Assembly (NCBI RefSeq): GCF_000368065.1
Contig: NZ_KB851205.1
Coordinates: 187,511 to 219,970, forward strand
Direction: 5' to 3'
Length of the DNA: 32,460 bases
Source: Acinetobacter seifertii
GTDB lineage: Bacteria > Pseudomonadota > Gammaproteobacteria > Pseudomonadales > Moraxellaceae
Shown here: one piece after another, positions 22,955 to 31,071 of the stretch
Position numbering within the stretch: the first letter of the stretch is position 1
Layout: each line of letters begins with the position of its first letter
Translations under genes and position numbers: made by a program
Notes under the pieces: model-generated
What the model saw: the letters and a program-made list of their open reading frames with translations, nothing else
The model's database searches: none
Told to the model about the DNA's origin: nothing

Positions 22955-24010
22955 ATGAATGCGATTCCAACTTTAACGCCACTTGCAATGCCGTGTAACA
23001 GCAGCTTTGAAGCAAAAGATTGGGAAATTTTATCTACTCACTGGTATCCAGTTGCGCGTATTCAAGATGTCTCCACAGCACCTCAACGAGTTACATTACT
23101 AGACGTCAACATGGCTTTATATAAGACAGAAAGTGGTGAAATTCATCTGGTGCGAGACATTTGCCCACATCGTGGCGTTCCTTTAACCAAAGGTTGGGTC
23201 GACGGTGAAGAAATTGTGTGTCCTTATCATGGTCTACGCTATAACACTGAAGGGAAATGTACCCAAATACCAGCTCAACCCGAGTTAACTAAAATTTCGG
23301 ATCGTTTTTCTCTGACCAAATTTCCGGTTGTTGAACGTTATGGCCTGATTTGGACCAGTATTCATGGTCGTGATGTTGCTAAAGCCAATATTCCTGTATT
23401 AGATACTTGGGACCATGCAGAGCATCAATCAATTTTACCGCCATTTGTCGATATTGGTGGCTCTAGCGGACGTCAACTCGAAGGATTTATCGATGTCGCA
23501 CATTTTGCTTGGGTACATCACAATGCCTTTGCCAGTCGCGATAATCCCATTGTCCCTAAATACCATACTGAACGTACCGAATATGGCTTAAAAACGGTCT
23601 ATATCAGCAATGTCAGTAATTATCCGCATGAGCTAAAACATCTCGAACCAGAAGGTTTTTTATGGAAGCGTACCTTTGATGTCTATCCGCCTTTTTCAGC
23701 TGTGCTTACGGTCGATTTCCCAGAAGGTGGGGTCTTAAAAATCTTAAATGCCTGCTGTCCTATCTCAAGCAATAAAACTCGTTTATTTGTTCCACTTACA
23801 CGTAACTTTGACCAAACTGGCGATTTAGAAAAGGTATATGCATTTAATGCGCAAATTTTTGCAGAAGACCAAGACATGGTCGAATCACAAAAGCCAGAAG
23901 ACCTTCCGCTTGATTTAATGATGGAGGCACATTTTGAAGCAGACCGTTCATCAACGACTTATCGACGGATTTTAGCAGAATGGGGCCTAAGTAAACGTTA
24001 TATCGTTTAA
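22955..24010 (+). CDS. Rieske non-haem iron oxygenase, large subunit; possible purine hydroxylase
   Basis: A 351-residue oxygenase. The N-terminal Rieske [2Fe-2S] domain has CPHRG (Cys70, His72) and CPYHG (Cys89, His92) with canonical spacing. The catalytic domain has EGFIDVAHFAWVHH (176-189) supplying Asp180, His183 and His188 around the mononuclear iron, and EDQDMVESQ (about 307-315) likely supplies the remaining acid. No ferredoxin or reductase partner is encoded nearby. guaD is 56 bases downstream on the same strand, a sigma-54-type promoter lies upstream, and hpt follows. This context suggests a purine-catabolic role like Klebsiella HpxD (hypoxanthine to xanthine). That is an inference; related enzymes also demethylate aromatic acids. 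Confidence 0.88.
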   Translation: MNAIPTLTPLAMPCNSSFEAKDWEILSTHWYPVARIQDVSTAPQRVTLLDVNMALYKTESGEIHLVRDICPHRGVPLTKGWVDGEEIVCPYHGLRYNTEGKCTQIPAQPELTKISDRFSLTKFPVVERYGLIWTSIHGRDVAKANIPVLDTWDHAEHQSILPPFVDIGGSSGRQLEGFIDVAHFAWVHHNAFASRDNPIVPKYHTERTEYGLKTVYISNVSNYPHELKHLEPEGFLWKRTFDVYPPFSAVLTVDFPEGGVLKILNACCPISSNKTRLFVPLTRNFDQTGDLEKVYAFNAQIFAEDQDMVESQKPEDLPLDLMMEAHFEADRSSTTYRRILAEWGLSKRYIV

Positions 24011-24066
24011 ATCTTGGCTAAGTGGGGTACAATCAATCGAAAAAAGTGAAAATATAAAGGCTTTCC

Positions 24067-25392
24067 ATGTCATTGATCGCAAATACCACCGTTGTGCGTG
24101 GTCGTTTTTTAGATATTCAACAAACTGTCTCTGAGCCAACTGATATTCCAAATCAAGTGCGTTATCTAGAAGATGGTGTATTGATTAGTGAACATGGAAA
24201 AATCAAATGGTTTGGTGCATGGGAAGACGCTCAACAGCATCTTCCTGCTGGAGTTGAGGTTCAACATTACCCAGAACAATTGATTGTACCCGGCTTTATT
24301 GATACCCATATTCATTTTCCGCAAACTGAAATGGTGGGAGCTTACGGCGAGCAACTTTTAAGCTGGCTTAATACCTATACATTTCCAACCGAAATCCAGT
24401 TTCAAGACAAAGCATACGCAAGTGAAATTGCCCAGTTCTTTGTTCAAGAGCTATTAAAACACGGTACAACCACAGCCCTCGTTTTCTGTACAGTTCATCC
24501 TGAGTCTGTGGATGCCTTATTTGAAGCCGCAGAACACGTTCAGATGCGTTTAATCGCCGGTAAGGTACTCATGGACCGTAATGCCCCTGAAGCGCTTTGT
24601 GATACCCCAGAAACGGCTTACAGCGACACTAAAGCACTCATTGAAAAATGGCATGGTAAAGGCCGTGCTCTATATGCAATTACGCCACGTTTTGCACCAA
24701 CATCTACACCTGAACAGTTAGAAAGAGCAGGGCAGTTAAAACAAGAGTTTCCGGATGTTTATGTACATACTCATTTAAGTGAAAACAAAGATGAAATTGC
24801 TTGGGTGAAATCTTTATTTCCAGAACAAGCGGGCTATTTAGATGTTTATCAACATTATGGCCTAACTGGTAAACGTTCTGTATTTGCGCATTGCGTTCAC
24901 TTAGAAGATCAAGAATGGCAATGTATGCATGATACGCAGTCAGCTATCGCATTTTGTCCAACCTCAAACCTGTTCTTAGGCAGTGGTTTATTCCCATTGA
25001 AAAAGACATGGGAAAAACAAGTGAAAGTAGGTTTAGGGACAGATATCGGTGCGGGTACATCATTTAGTTTGCTACAAACTGTTAACGAGGCTTATAAGGT
25101 TCAGCAGTTACAAGGTGATAAACTTTCAGCTTATGAGGCGCTTTATCATGCCACGCTAGGCGGAGCAAAAGCACTTGATCTACAAGATCAGTTAGGCAAC
25201 TTCAACGTCGGCAAAGAAGCAGACTTTGTGGTACTGAATCTCAAACCAACAGCATTACAGCAACTTCGCCAGTCTAAATCTAAGTCTGTTGAAGATTCCC
25301 TATTTGCATTATTCACTTTAGGTGATGACCGTAATATTGAGGCGACTTATGTTTATGGAAAACGTGCTTATCAAAAAGAAACAGCCCAGTAA
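24067..25392 (+). CDS. guaD: Guanine deaminase
   Basis: The enzyme hydrolyses guanine to xanthine and ammonia. The 441-residue amidohydrolase has PGFIDTHIHFPQTEMVG (75-91) with zinc ligands His81 and His83, YAITPRFAPTSTPEQL, VHTHLSENKDEI, FAHCVHL, and GLGTDIGAGTSFSLL with the catalytic Asp. These are the standard motifs of bacterial guanine deaminase. AAGG lies about 7 bases before the ATG. It is probably cotranscribed with the Rieske gene 56 bases upstream. Together they could turn both guanine and hypoxanthine into xanthine. Confidence 0.96.
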   Translation: MSLIANTTVVRGRFLDIQQTVSEPTDIPNQVRYLEDGVLISEHGKIKWFGAWEDAQQHLPAGVEVQHYPEQLIVPGFIDTHIHFPQTEMVGAYGEQLLSWLNTYTFPTEIQFQDKAYASEIAQFFVQELLKHGTTTALVFCTVHPESVDALFEAAEHVQMRLIAGKVLMDRNAPEALCDTPETAYSDTKALIEKWHGKGRALYAITPRFAPTSTPEQLERAGQLKQEFPDVYVHTHLSENKDEIAWVKSLFPEQAGYLDVYQHYGLTGKRSVFAHCVHLEDQEWQCMHDTQSAIAFCPTSNLFLGSGLFPLKKTWEKQVKVGLGTDIGAGTSFSLLQTVNEAYKVQQLQGDKLSAYEALYHATLGGAKALDLQDQLGNFNVGKEADFVVLNLKPTALQQLRQSKSKSVEDSLFALFTLGDDRNIEATYVYGKRAYQKETAQ

Positions 25393-25504
25393 AAAAGGCA
25401 TTGTTAAGTTTTTGTTATTATTTGGAATATGTGCTGTTGCGTTAAAGCGTGATCGACATATTCAGCAAAATCATAAAATTTCAACTCCTTCAAAGGGTGC
25501 ATGA
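25355..25504 (+). CDS. Possible 49-residue membrane peptide overlapping the guaD end
   Basis: A short frame from ATG 25355 overlaps the last 38 bases of guaD in another frame and continues to 25504. The product is a basic stretch (KKKQPSKKG), one hydrophobic segment (IVKFLLLFGICAVAL) and a polar tail. A terminator stands 45 bases downstream. The SD is poor (GAGG 12 bases upstream). It may be a real small membrane protein translated by coupling or a chance frame; I cannot tell. Confidence 0.3.
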   Translation: MENVLIKKKQPSKKGIVKFLLLFGICAVALKRDRHIQQNHKISTPSKGA

Positions 25505-25548
25505 AACGTGATTTTGCTTTAAAATTTTACCATTAACTCAAATTTTCG

Positions 25549-25574
25549 AGGTGTTGCAGGTCAACACCTTTTTT
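25549..25574 (+). terminator. Terminator of the Rieske-guaD transcript
   Basis: AGGTGTTG (25549-25556) pairs with CAACACCT (25562-25569) and T5 follows. It separates guaD from hpt. Confidence 0.9.
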
Positions 25575-25606
25575 ATTTTTTCTTTTATATCTTGTAGGAA
25601 TCTGCC

Positions 25607-26134
25607 ATGACTGTTGCAATGAGCATCATGATTTCAACCGAAGAAATTCAAGCAAAAGTCAAAGAGCTCGGCGAGCAAATCAATTCTCACTATGCAAATA
25701 GTGATAAAGAATTGGTTCTGATTGGTCTACTTCGTGGTTCTGTTATTTTTATGGCAGACTTATGCCGTACCATTACCAAACCACACGAACTCGACTTTAT
25801 GACAGTGTCTAGCTACGGCGGTGGTACCACTTCAAGCCGAGATGTTAAAATCTTAAAAGATCTTGACGGTGAAATTCGCGGTAAAGATGTACTAGTGGTT
25901 GAAGACATCATCGACTCAGGTAACACCTTAAGCAAAGTTGTGGAAATGTTGCAAACTCGCGAGCCAAATTCGATTCAATTGTGCACATTAGTGAGCAAAC
26001 CGTCTCGCCGTGAAATTGATCTCGAAGTTAAATTTTTAGGTTTTGAAGTTGAAGATAAGTTTATTGTGGGCTATGGCCTAGATTACGATCAAAAATATCG
26101 TCATTTGCCTTTTATTGGTGAAATTGGCCTATAA
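25607..26134 (+). CDS. hpt: Hypoxanthine phosphoribosyltransferase
   Basis: Hpt joins hypoxanthine (and usually guanine) to PRPP to give IMP or GMP in purine salvage. The 175-residue protein shows LLRGSVIFMADL (41-52), the flexible loop SYGGGTTSS (69-77) and the PRPP-binding motif VLVVEDIIDSGNTL (95-108), followed by VGYGLDYDQKYRHLP. Length is normal. The SD TAGGA precedes the ATG at 25607; an ATG four codons on is less favoured. It has its own terminator. It competes for the same bases that guaD degrades. Confidence 0.96.
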   Translation: MTVAMSIMISTEEIQAKVKELGEQINSHYANSDKELVLIGLLRGSVIFMADLCRTITKPHELDFMTVSSYGGGTTSSRDVKILKDLDGEIRGKDVLVVEDIIDSGNTLSKVVEMLQTREPNSIQLCTLVSKPSRREIDLEVKFLGFEVEDKFIVGYGLDYDQKYRHLPFIGEIGL

Positions 26135-26141
26135 ATTTCAT

Positions 26142-26170
26142 AAAAATAGCACCATAAGGTGCTATTTTTT
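26142..26170 (+). terminator. hpt terminator
   Basis: AAAAATAGCACC-ATAA-GGTGCTATTTTT plus extra T directly after the hpt stop. Confidence 0.93.
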
Positions 26171-26306
26171 TATATAAGGTTTTAGCTTTGAACAAAAAAG
26201 ACACAAAAAGTCGCAATCTGCTACAGACAAAATAGACAGCTCTGTCGCACGATAGAATATGAAGCAAAATCATTAACTTCATCAAAAAAACAACTGGAGA
26301 ACAAAT

Positions 26307-26558
26307 ATGTGGTCACTTATTGTTGCTATTGTGGTTGGTTTCTTCGCTGGCTTAATCGCTCGTGCTTTGCATCCAGGTGATGACAAGGCAGGCTTTATCG
26401 TTACCACTTTAATTGGTATTGCAGGTTCACTTCTAGCCACTTATGGTGGTCGCTTACTTGGCTTTTACGGAGAAAATTCAGCTGCGGGCTTTATCGCTTC
26501 CGTAATTGGTGCCGTCATTATTTTGTTTATTTACAATTTGATTGCACGAAAAAGCTAA
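26307..26558 (+). CDS. GlsB/YeaQ/YmgE-family small membrane protein
   Basis: An 83-residue protein with three hydrophobic helices (1-20, 29-50, 60-80) and the Gly-rich pattern IVGFFAGLIAR...GFIVTTLIGIAGSLLATYGG...AGFIASVIGAVIILFIYNLI of the transglycosylase-associated (Pfam Transgly_assoc) family. Members are stress-induced inner-membrane proteins of unknown molecular role; the family name does not mean transglycosylase activity. The SD is AACTGGAGAAC before the ATG. It has its own terminator. Confidence 0.92.
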   Translation: MWSLIVAIVVGFFAGLIARALHPGDDKAGFIVTTLIGIAGSLLATYGGRLLGFYGENSAAGFIASVIGAVIILFIYNLIARKS

Positions 26559-26572
26559 ACTTTAGTTCATTC

Positions 26573-26602
26573 ATAAAAAAGCACCCTATGGTGCTTTTTT
26601 TA
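26573..26602. terminator. Bidirectional terminator between the GlsB-type gene and dsbC
   Basis: AAAAAAGCACC-CTAT-GGTGCTTTTTTT, between convergent genes, with A and T tracts on both sides. Confidence 0.92.
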
Positions 26603-26608
26603 ATATAT

Positions 26609-27307
26609 TTATAGACCTAGCTCTTTCCAGACTTCCTGAATTTCTTCAGCAGACCTTGCACCTACCAATTTAAAACCGTTTGCAAAAATCAGAGTAGGAG
26701 TAGCATTAAAACCTAATTTTCTTCCAAGCTCCAAGTTTCGGTCAATTGGGTTTGTGCAGCTCGCAACCGTTGGTTTAACACCTTGTTCAATTAGCTTTTT
26801 CCAAGAGTATGATTGGTTTGGTGCACACCAAACTTGTCTGGAAACGACAATAGATTGAGGTTTTAAAGGATAGATAAACGTGTAAATTGTTACGTCTTTA
26901 AGCTTATCTAGCTCAGGTTCAAGCTTTTTACAGTAAGGGCAATTTGGGTCAGAAAATACCGCTAAAACATGCTGACCATTACCTTTAACTGTTTTAATAG
27001 CATCTTTTAAAGGCAATTGTTTCCAATCAATTGAGTTTTGCCCTAAAACTAAGTCTTTGGTTAAATTCTTCTGATCTTTTAAGCGAATCATAGAACCTAC
27101 CAACATATGCTGACCATCTTCACCAAGGTAAATGATTTGTTGATCCAGATTAGCGCTATATAGTCCGGGCATTTCGGTTTTCTGAATATTGCTAATTTTC
27201 AAATTAGGATATTGTTTTTTAATATTTTCCCTAACAGTATCCACATTAGCGAAACTCAAACTTGTAGTTAAGCTAAATAATGCCAATATTCCTAATTTTT
27301 TAAGCAT
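26609..27307 (-). CDS. dsbC: Periplasmic disulfide isomerase DsbC
   Basis: DsbC rearranges wrong disulfides in exported proteins as a V-shaped homodimer. The 232-residue protein has a signal peptide (1-20, cleavage after SFA), the N-terminal dimerisation domain (21-80), a linker helix and a thioredoxin-like domain. The active site is FSDPNCPYCKKLE (118-130), CPYC at 123-126 rather than the CGYC of E. coli DsbC. The second cysteine pair typical of DsbC is present (Cys161, Cys184), and the cis-Pro loop is TPT (203-205). The length matches DsbC rather than DsbG. The SD is weak. Confidence 0.93.
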   Translation of the reverse strand: MLKKLGILALFSLTTSLSFANVDTVRENIKKQYPNLKISNIQKTEMPGLYSANLDQQIIYLGEDGQHMLVGSMIRLKDQKNLTKDLVLGQNSIDWKQLPLKDAIKTVKGNGQHVLAVFSDPNCPYCKKLEPELDKLKDVTIYTFIYPLKPQSIVVSRQVWCAPNQSYSWKKLIEQGVKPTVASCTNPIDRNLELGRKLGFNATPTLIFANGFKLVGARSAEEIQEVWKELGL

Positions 27308-27410
27308 AAAACCGACTCATAGAGAGGAAAGAATATCATTTTAATCAGTTCATCTTATCAAAACAGAGCTGATTACGAGTTATAACCAAACTCCCACTTA
27401 GTTAATCCAA

Positions 27411-27426
27411 TGTTTCACGTGGAACA
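27411..27426. promoter_or_regulatory. parS centromere site
   Basis: TGTTTCACGTGGAACA is an exact parS-type 16-mer and the reverse complement of the site at 2756-2771. It lies in the 241-base gap between divergent dsbC and the rcnR-like gene, about 5 kb from the DnaA-box cluster at the right edge. The dyad does not extend far beyond the 16-mer, unlike the other copy. Confidence 0.92.
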
Positions 27427-27505
27427 TAAACAGCTTTTAAAAGCTTTCTCAATCTGATTTTGATCATGACGTGATACACTATAGCCGTGCATAACATTTA
27501 AACCC

Positions 27506-27528
27506 AATATACTCCCTACCAGTATATT
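27506..27528. promoter_or_regulatory. CsoR/RcnR-type operator upstream of the regulator gene
   Basis: AATATACT-CCCTACC-AGTATATT has perfect 8-base arms around a C-rich centre, matching the TACT-(G/C-tract)-AGTA pattern bound by RcnR, FrmR and CsoR proteins. It ends 20 bases before the ATG of an RcnR-like gene, so autorepression is likely. Confidence 0.8.
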
Positions 27529-27548
27529 AAATTATTAAGAGAAAACAG

Positions 27549-27812
27549 ATGAGTCACATTGGTCAGGATAAAAAAATTCTTAATCGTGTAAAACGACTAA
27601 AAGGGCAAATCAACAGCATCGAAAATGCGATAGAACAACCAGAATCCTCATGCATCGATATTTTGCAGCAAGTTGCAGCGATCAAAGGTGCAATAAACGG
27701 TTTAATGAGTGAATTGATGGAACAACACTTACACCACCATGTACTTCAAGGTGCAGAAGTTGATCAAAATGAGTTAGAGGAATTTTTAAAAGTTTTAAAG
27801 AGATACGGCTAA
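27549..27812 (+). CDS. RcnR/FrmR/CsoR-family repressor, RcnR-like metal sensor
   Basis: An 87-residue all-helical repressor of the CsoR/RcnR (DUF156) family. It starts MSHIGQDKKILNRVKRLKGQI, and Cys35 (ESSCIDILQQ), His60 and His64 (EQHLHHHVL) are present along with His3. These four (His3, Cys35, His60, His64) are the nickel/cobalt ligands of E. coli RcnR, and the start MSH and the phrase LQGAE resemble RcnR (MSH..., HQGDE). Formaldehyde-sensing FrmR lacks His64. It has its own operator and terminator, and no exporter gene is adjacent. Metal specificity is inferred from ligands only. Confidence 0.88.
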   Translation: MSHIGQDKKILNRVKRLKGQINSIENAIEQPESSCIDILQQVAAIKGAINGLMSELMEQHLHHHVLQGAEVDQNELEEFLKVLKRYG

Positions 27813-27820
27813 GGAAATTA

Positions 27821-27857
27821 CTGGATGACATAGCACTCTACATCATCCAGTTTTTTT
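27821..27857. terminator. Terminator between the rcnR-like gene and mnmE
   Basis: CTGGATGA (27821-27828) and TCATCCAG (27843-27850) with T7 after the right arm. It ends the regulator transcript; on the minus strand the T-tract is absent. Confidence 0.8.
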
Positions 27858-27858
27858 A

Positions 27859-29214
27859 TTATTTTCCAATACAGAAAGAACCAAAGATTTTGCCTAATAG
27901 GTCGTCAGCGCTAAAGTCGCCTGTAATTTCACCTAAAGCATTTTGAGCAAGGCGTAATGACTCGGCAACAAGCTCACCAGCGTTAAATACAACAAGTTGC
28001 TCACGTGCTTCTGAAAGATAGAGTTGTGTGCGCTTCATTGCGTCTAAATGGCGTGTTCTTGCAATAAACGTATCTTCCTCAGGGTGAAAACCTGCATGCG
28101 CTGTAATCGCATCTACGAGGCCTTGTACACCCATCTCTTGTTTTGCAGAAACTGTAATATGACGGAACCCCTGAAAATCAGTGATTTCGGCTAATTGACC
28201 GGTTAAGTCGCATTTATTACCAATTAACATTAAGCGCCGAGGCTCAATATGTTCAGCAAAATATTCTTGAGCGAGTTGTAATGGGTCATCACCTTGATTT
28301 AAGTCGTAAACCAACAGCAATAAATCAGCTTGTTCAATTTCCTTGATTGCTCTGCGAATCCCTTCTTTTTCGACCACATCTCCCGTTTCACGAAGGCCGG
28401 CCGTGTCTGTTAAAGTGATTGGTAAGCCATTTAAGCTAATTTTTTCATGCAAAACATCGCGAGTAGTACCAGCAATATCGGTCACAATAGCCCGCTCTAC
28501 ACCAGCAAGTGCATTTAACAAGCTCGATTTACCCGCATTCGGTTTACCCGCAATCACAACTTGCAAACCTTCACGCAAAAGTTGTCCTTGTCGTGCAGAT
28601 GTTTGAACTGCATGTACTGACTGCTGAACATCTTCGAGTAAAGCTAAAATTTTGCCATCTGCTAGGAAATCAATTTCCTCTTCAGGAAAATCAATTGCAG
28701 CTTCTACATGCAATCGTAAATGGATCAGTTTTTCTAGAACTGTATTAATTTTTGTTGAAAAGGCACCTTGTAAAGAACGGACTGCCGAACGAGCCGCAGC
28801 TTGCGAAGTCGCATCAATCAAATCCGCAATCGCTTCAGCTTGTACCAAGTCCATTTTGCCATTTTCAAAAGCTCGCATGGAGAATTCACCAGCTTTTGCA
28901 GCAATTGCACCAAGCTCAAATAAGCGACCAAGCAAGGCATTTTGAATAACTGGACCGCCGTGACCTTGTAACTCAACAACATCTTCACCAGTAAAGGAGT
29001 GCGGATTTGGAAAGCACAAAACTATCCCTTCATCCATGATGCTTCCATCTACATCATAAAACTTACGGAAACCAGCCATACGGGCTTCAGGCAAGTTTTT
29101 TTGCGTCAGCTTTTGAGCAATTTCATAGGCCTTAGGTCCAGATAAGCGAATCACGCCCACTCCACCACGCCCTGGTGGCGTTGCAATTGCGGCAATTGTG
29201 GTTTGACTTTGCAT
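27859..29214 (-). CDS. mnmE: tRNA modification GTPase MnmE
   Basis: With MnmG, MnmE makes the 5-carboxymethylaminomethyl group on wobble U34 of several tRNAs. I start it at ATG 29214 (MQSQTTIAAIATPPGRGGVGVIRLSG, 451 residues), because AGGTGAG lies 4-5 bases upstream; a GTG three codons earlier falls within that SD. An N-terminal folate-binding domain is followed by a helical domain with an inserted G domain: GKPNAGKS (223-230), TDTAGLRE (269-276) and GNKCDL (332-337). The C-terminal FCIGK motif carries the catalytic Cys. It follows the yidC operon terminator. Confidence 0.97.
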   Translation of the reverse strand: MQSQTTIAAIATPPGRGGVGVIRLSGPKAYEIAQKLTQKNLPEARMAGFRKFYDVDGSIMDEGIVLCFPNPHSFTGEDVVELQGHGGPVIQNALLGRLFELGAIAAKAGEFSMRAFENGKMDLVQAEAIADLIDATSQAAARSAVRSLQGAFSTKINTVLEKLIHLRLHVEAAIDFPEEEIDFLADGKILALLEDVQQSVHAVQTSARQGQLLREGLQVVIAGKPNAGKSSLLNALAGVERAIVTDIAGTTRDVLHEKISLNGLPITLTDTAGLRETGDVVEKEGIRRAIKEIEQADLLLLVYDLNQGDDPLQLAQEYFAEHIEPRRLMLIGNKCDLTGQLAEITDFQGFRHITVSAKQEMGVQGLVDAITAHAGFHPEEDTFIARTRHLDAMKRTQLYLSEAREQLVVFNAGELVAESLRLAQNALGEITGDFSADDLLGKIFGSFCIGK

Positions 29215-29248
29215 ATTACTCACCTAAAAAACCCAAAATACAGCCAAA

Positions 29249-29284
29249 GAAAAATCCGCTTAAGATTACCATCTTAAGCGGATT
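29249..29284 (-). terminator. Terminator of the rpmH-rnpA-yidD-yidC operon
   Basis: AATCCGCTTAAGAT (29253-29266) pairs with ATCTTAAGCGGATT (29271-29284) around a 4-base loop. Read on the minus strand, the stem is followed by TTTTTC. It lies 22 bases after the yidC stop. Confidence 0.9.
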
Positions 29285-29305
29285 GATTCAGCAAAAGTTC
29301 AACGT

Positions 29306-31066
29306 TTAAGATGCTGATTCAGTCTTGTTTAGACGACTTTTCGCAACACTCTTGTTAATAAACGACTGCTGTAAAATAGTAATACTGTTGTTCACAATCC
29401 AGTACAACACTAGACCTGCAGGGAAGAACAACATAAATACCGTGAACATAATCGGCATAATGCGGAATACTTTAGCTTGCATTGGATCAGCAGGTTGCGG
29501 GTTCAACATTTGCTGAGCAAACATTGTCGCACCCATAATTAATGGCAAGATGAACCAAGGATCCATTGCTGACAAGTCTTGAATCCAGCCTAACCATGGC
29601 GCATGACGCAATTCCACACTTTCCATGAGTACCCAGTACAAAGCAAGGAAAATTGGCATTTGTAGCAATAATGGTAAGCAACCTGACAGTGGGTTAACTT
29701 GTTCACGTTTATAAAGTGCCATCATTTCTTGCGAGAAGCGCATACGGTCTTCACCGAACTCTTCTTTCATGCGTTGCATTTCTGGTGCAATCACACGCAT
29801 TTTCGCCATAGAACGATAACTTTTTGAAGATAAAGGCCACAAAATCATCTTCACCATAATGGTAAGCAAGATGATCGACCATCCCCAGTTGCCTACAATG
29901 CTATGGAAGAATTGAAGACCTAAGAACAACAACTTGGCAATTGGCCATAACCAACCATAGTCAACAGTCTGGTTTAAACCTACAGCCAAATCTTTTAATT
30001 CAGATTGTACTTTTGGACCTGAATAAAGCTTCGCATCTACTTCCATTGAAGTGCCAGCTGGAACATTAATTACTGGCGACGTAAAGCCAATAATATTCAT
30101 ATGATCCGCAGACTGACGAGATTCAAGCTTCGCAACATAAGGCTGACCATTTGCTTGGGTCAGTTTAAGATTTCCAGGAATCCAAGCACTAACGAAATAA
30201 TGCTGAACAATCGCAACCCATCCACCTTTAGCTTCAGTATTTACTTTTTCTTCTGAGAAATTAGCAAATTTAAGCTTGTTATAGTGTGAATCAGGCGTAC
30301 CCCATGCTCCACCTAAGAAAGTTCCTAGTGTGAAAATACCTTGAGAAGACTTACCAGGATCCTCAGAGTTATCGCGCTTTAATTGTCCAAACATCTGACC
30401 TTGCCAATTTTGTTGGCTACGGTTAATGACTTGATGGCTTACAACAATTGGATACTGACCTTGAGTAAAGGTGAAAGTTTTAATAATTTCAACGCCTTCT
30501 GGTGTTTTAAATACCATAGGAACATTTAAAACTTTTTCAGCTTGACCCTTTTGATCTTGTACACCTTTAGCATCAGCCAAAGTATATGATGTTTTTTCAA
30601 CCGCATATAACGGACGACCACCACGACTACTGTCTGGTCCATTCAAACCAATTAAGCCAGATTGAGCAACATATGTACGCTTGGCATCATTTTCAAGCAT
30701 AACAAAAGGTTGATTACTGTCTTTGCTTTTGTCGTGAGAGAGTAATTCAATACGAACAATATCACCACCTTTTGGATTAATCCAAATATGGTAAAGGTCA
30801 GTTTGTACTGAAATAAGCTGTTGATTCACAGGTGCAGTTGCATCTGTGGTTTGTGACTGCGCAATATTTGCTTGTGGCACATCGGAAGCCACTGTTGCAG
30901 TTTTGGCATTTGGCAAATCAGCAGATACTTCATGCGAACTTACAGCCGCCGCTTGTTGTTGCGGTGCAGTTGCAGCATTTCCATAATCTTTTTGCCAAGC
31001 CAAAATGAGCAAATATGCGGTGACAAACATGGCCCCGAGAATTGCAAACCTGGCCCATTGTTGCAT
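29306..31066 (-). CDS. yidC: Membrane protein insertase YidC
   Basis: YidC inserts and folds inner-membrane proteins alone or with SecYEG. The 586-residue protein has an N-terminal transmembrane anchor (7-25), a low-complexity Ala/Gln/Val linker (33-80), a large periplasmic beta domain (about 80-370), and the conserved Oxa1 core with five helices (about 375-565). WGWSIILLTIMVKMILWPL has Lys406 where E. coli has the groove Arg366; Pseudomonas also has Lys there. GCLPLLLQMPIFLALY and FPAGLVLYWIVNN are typical. The yidD stop is 5 bases upstream. Confidence 0.98.
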   Translation of the reverse strand: MQQWARFAILGAMFVTAYLLILAWQKDYGNAATAPQQQAAAVSSHEVSADLPNAKTATVASDVPQANIAQSQTTDATAPVNQQLISVQTDLYHIWINPKGGDIVRIELLSHDKSKDSNQPFVMLENDAKRTYVAQSGLIGLNGPDSSRGGRPLYAVEKTSYTLADAKGVQDQKGQAEKVLNVPMVFKTPEGVEIIKTFTFTQGQYPIVVSHQVINRSQQNWQGQMFGQLKRDNSEDPGKSSQGIFTLGTFLGGAWGTPDSHYNKLKFANFSEEKVNTEAKGGWVAIVQHYFVSAWIPGNLKLTQANGQPYVAKLESRQSADHMNIIGFTSPVINVPAGTSMEVDAKLYSGPKVQSELKDLAVGLNQTVDYGWLWPIAKLLFLGLQFFHSIVGNWGWSIILLTIMVKMILWPLSSKSYRSMAKMRVIAPEMQRMKEEFGEDRMRFSQEMMALYKREQVNPLSGCLPLLLQMPIFLALYWVLMESVELRHAPWLGWIQDLSAMDPWFILPLIMGATMFAQQMLNPQPADPMQAKVFRIMPIMFTVFMLFFPAGLVLYWIVNNSITILQQSFINKSVAKSRLNKTESAS

Positions 31067-31071
31067 ATCTA

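Noticed and set aside
28343..28949. Plus-strand frames opposite mnmE
   Set aside because: They overlap the conserved G domain and helical domain of mnmE and show no independent signals.
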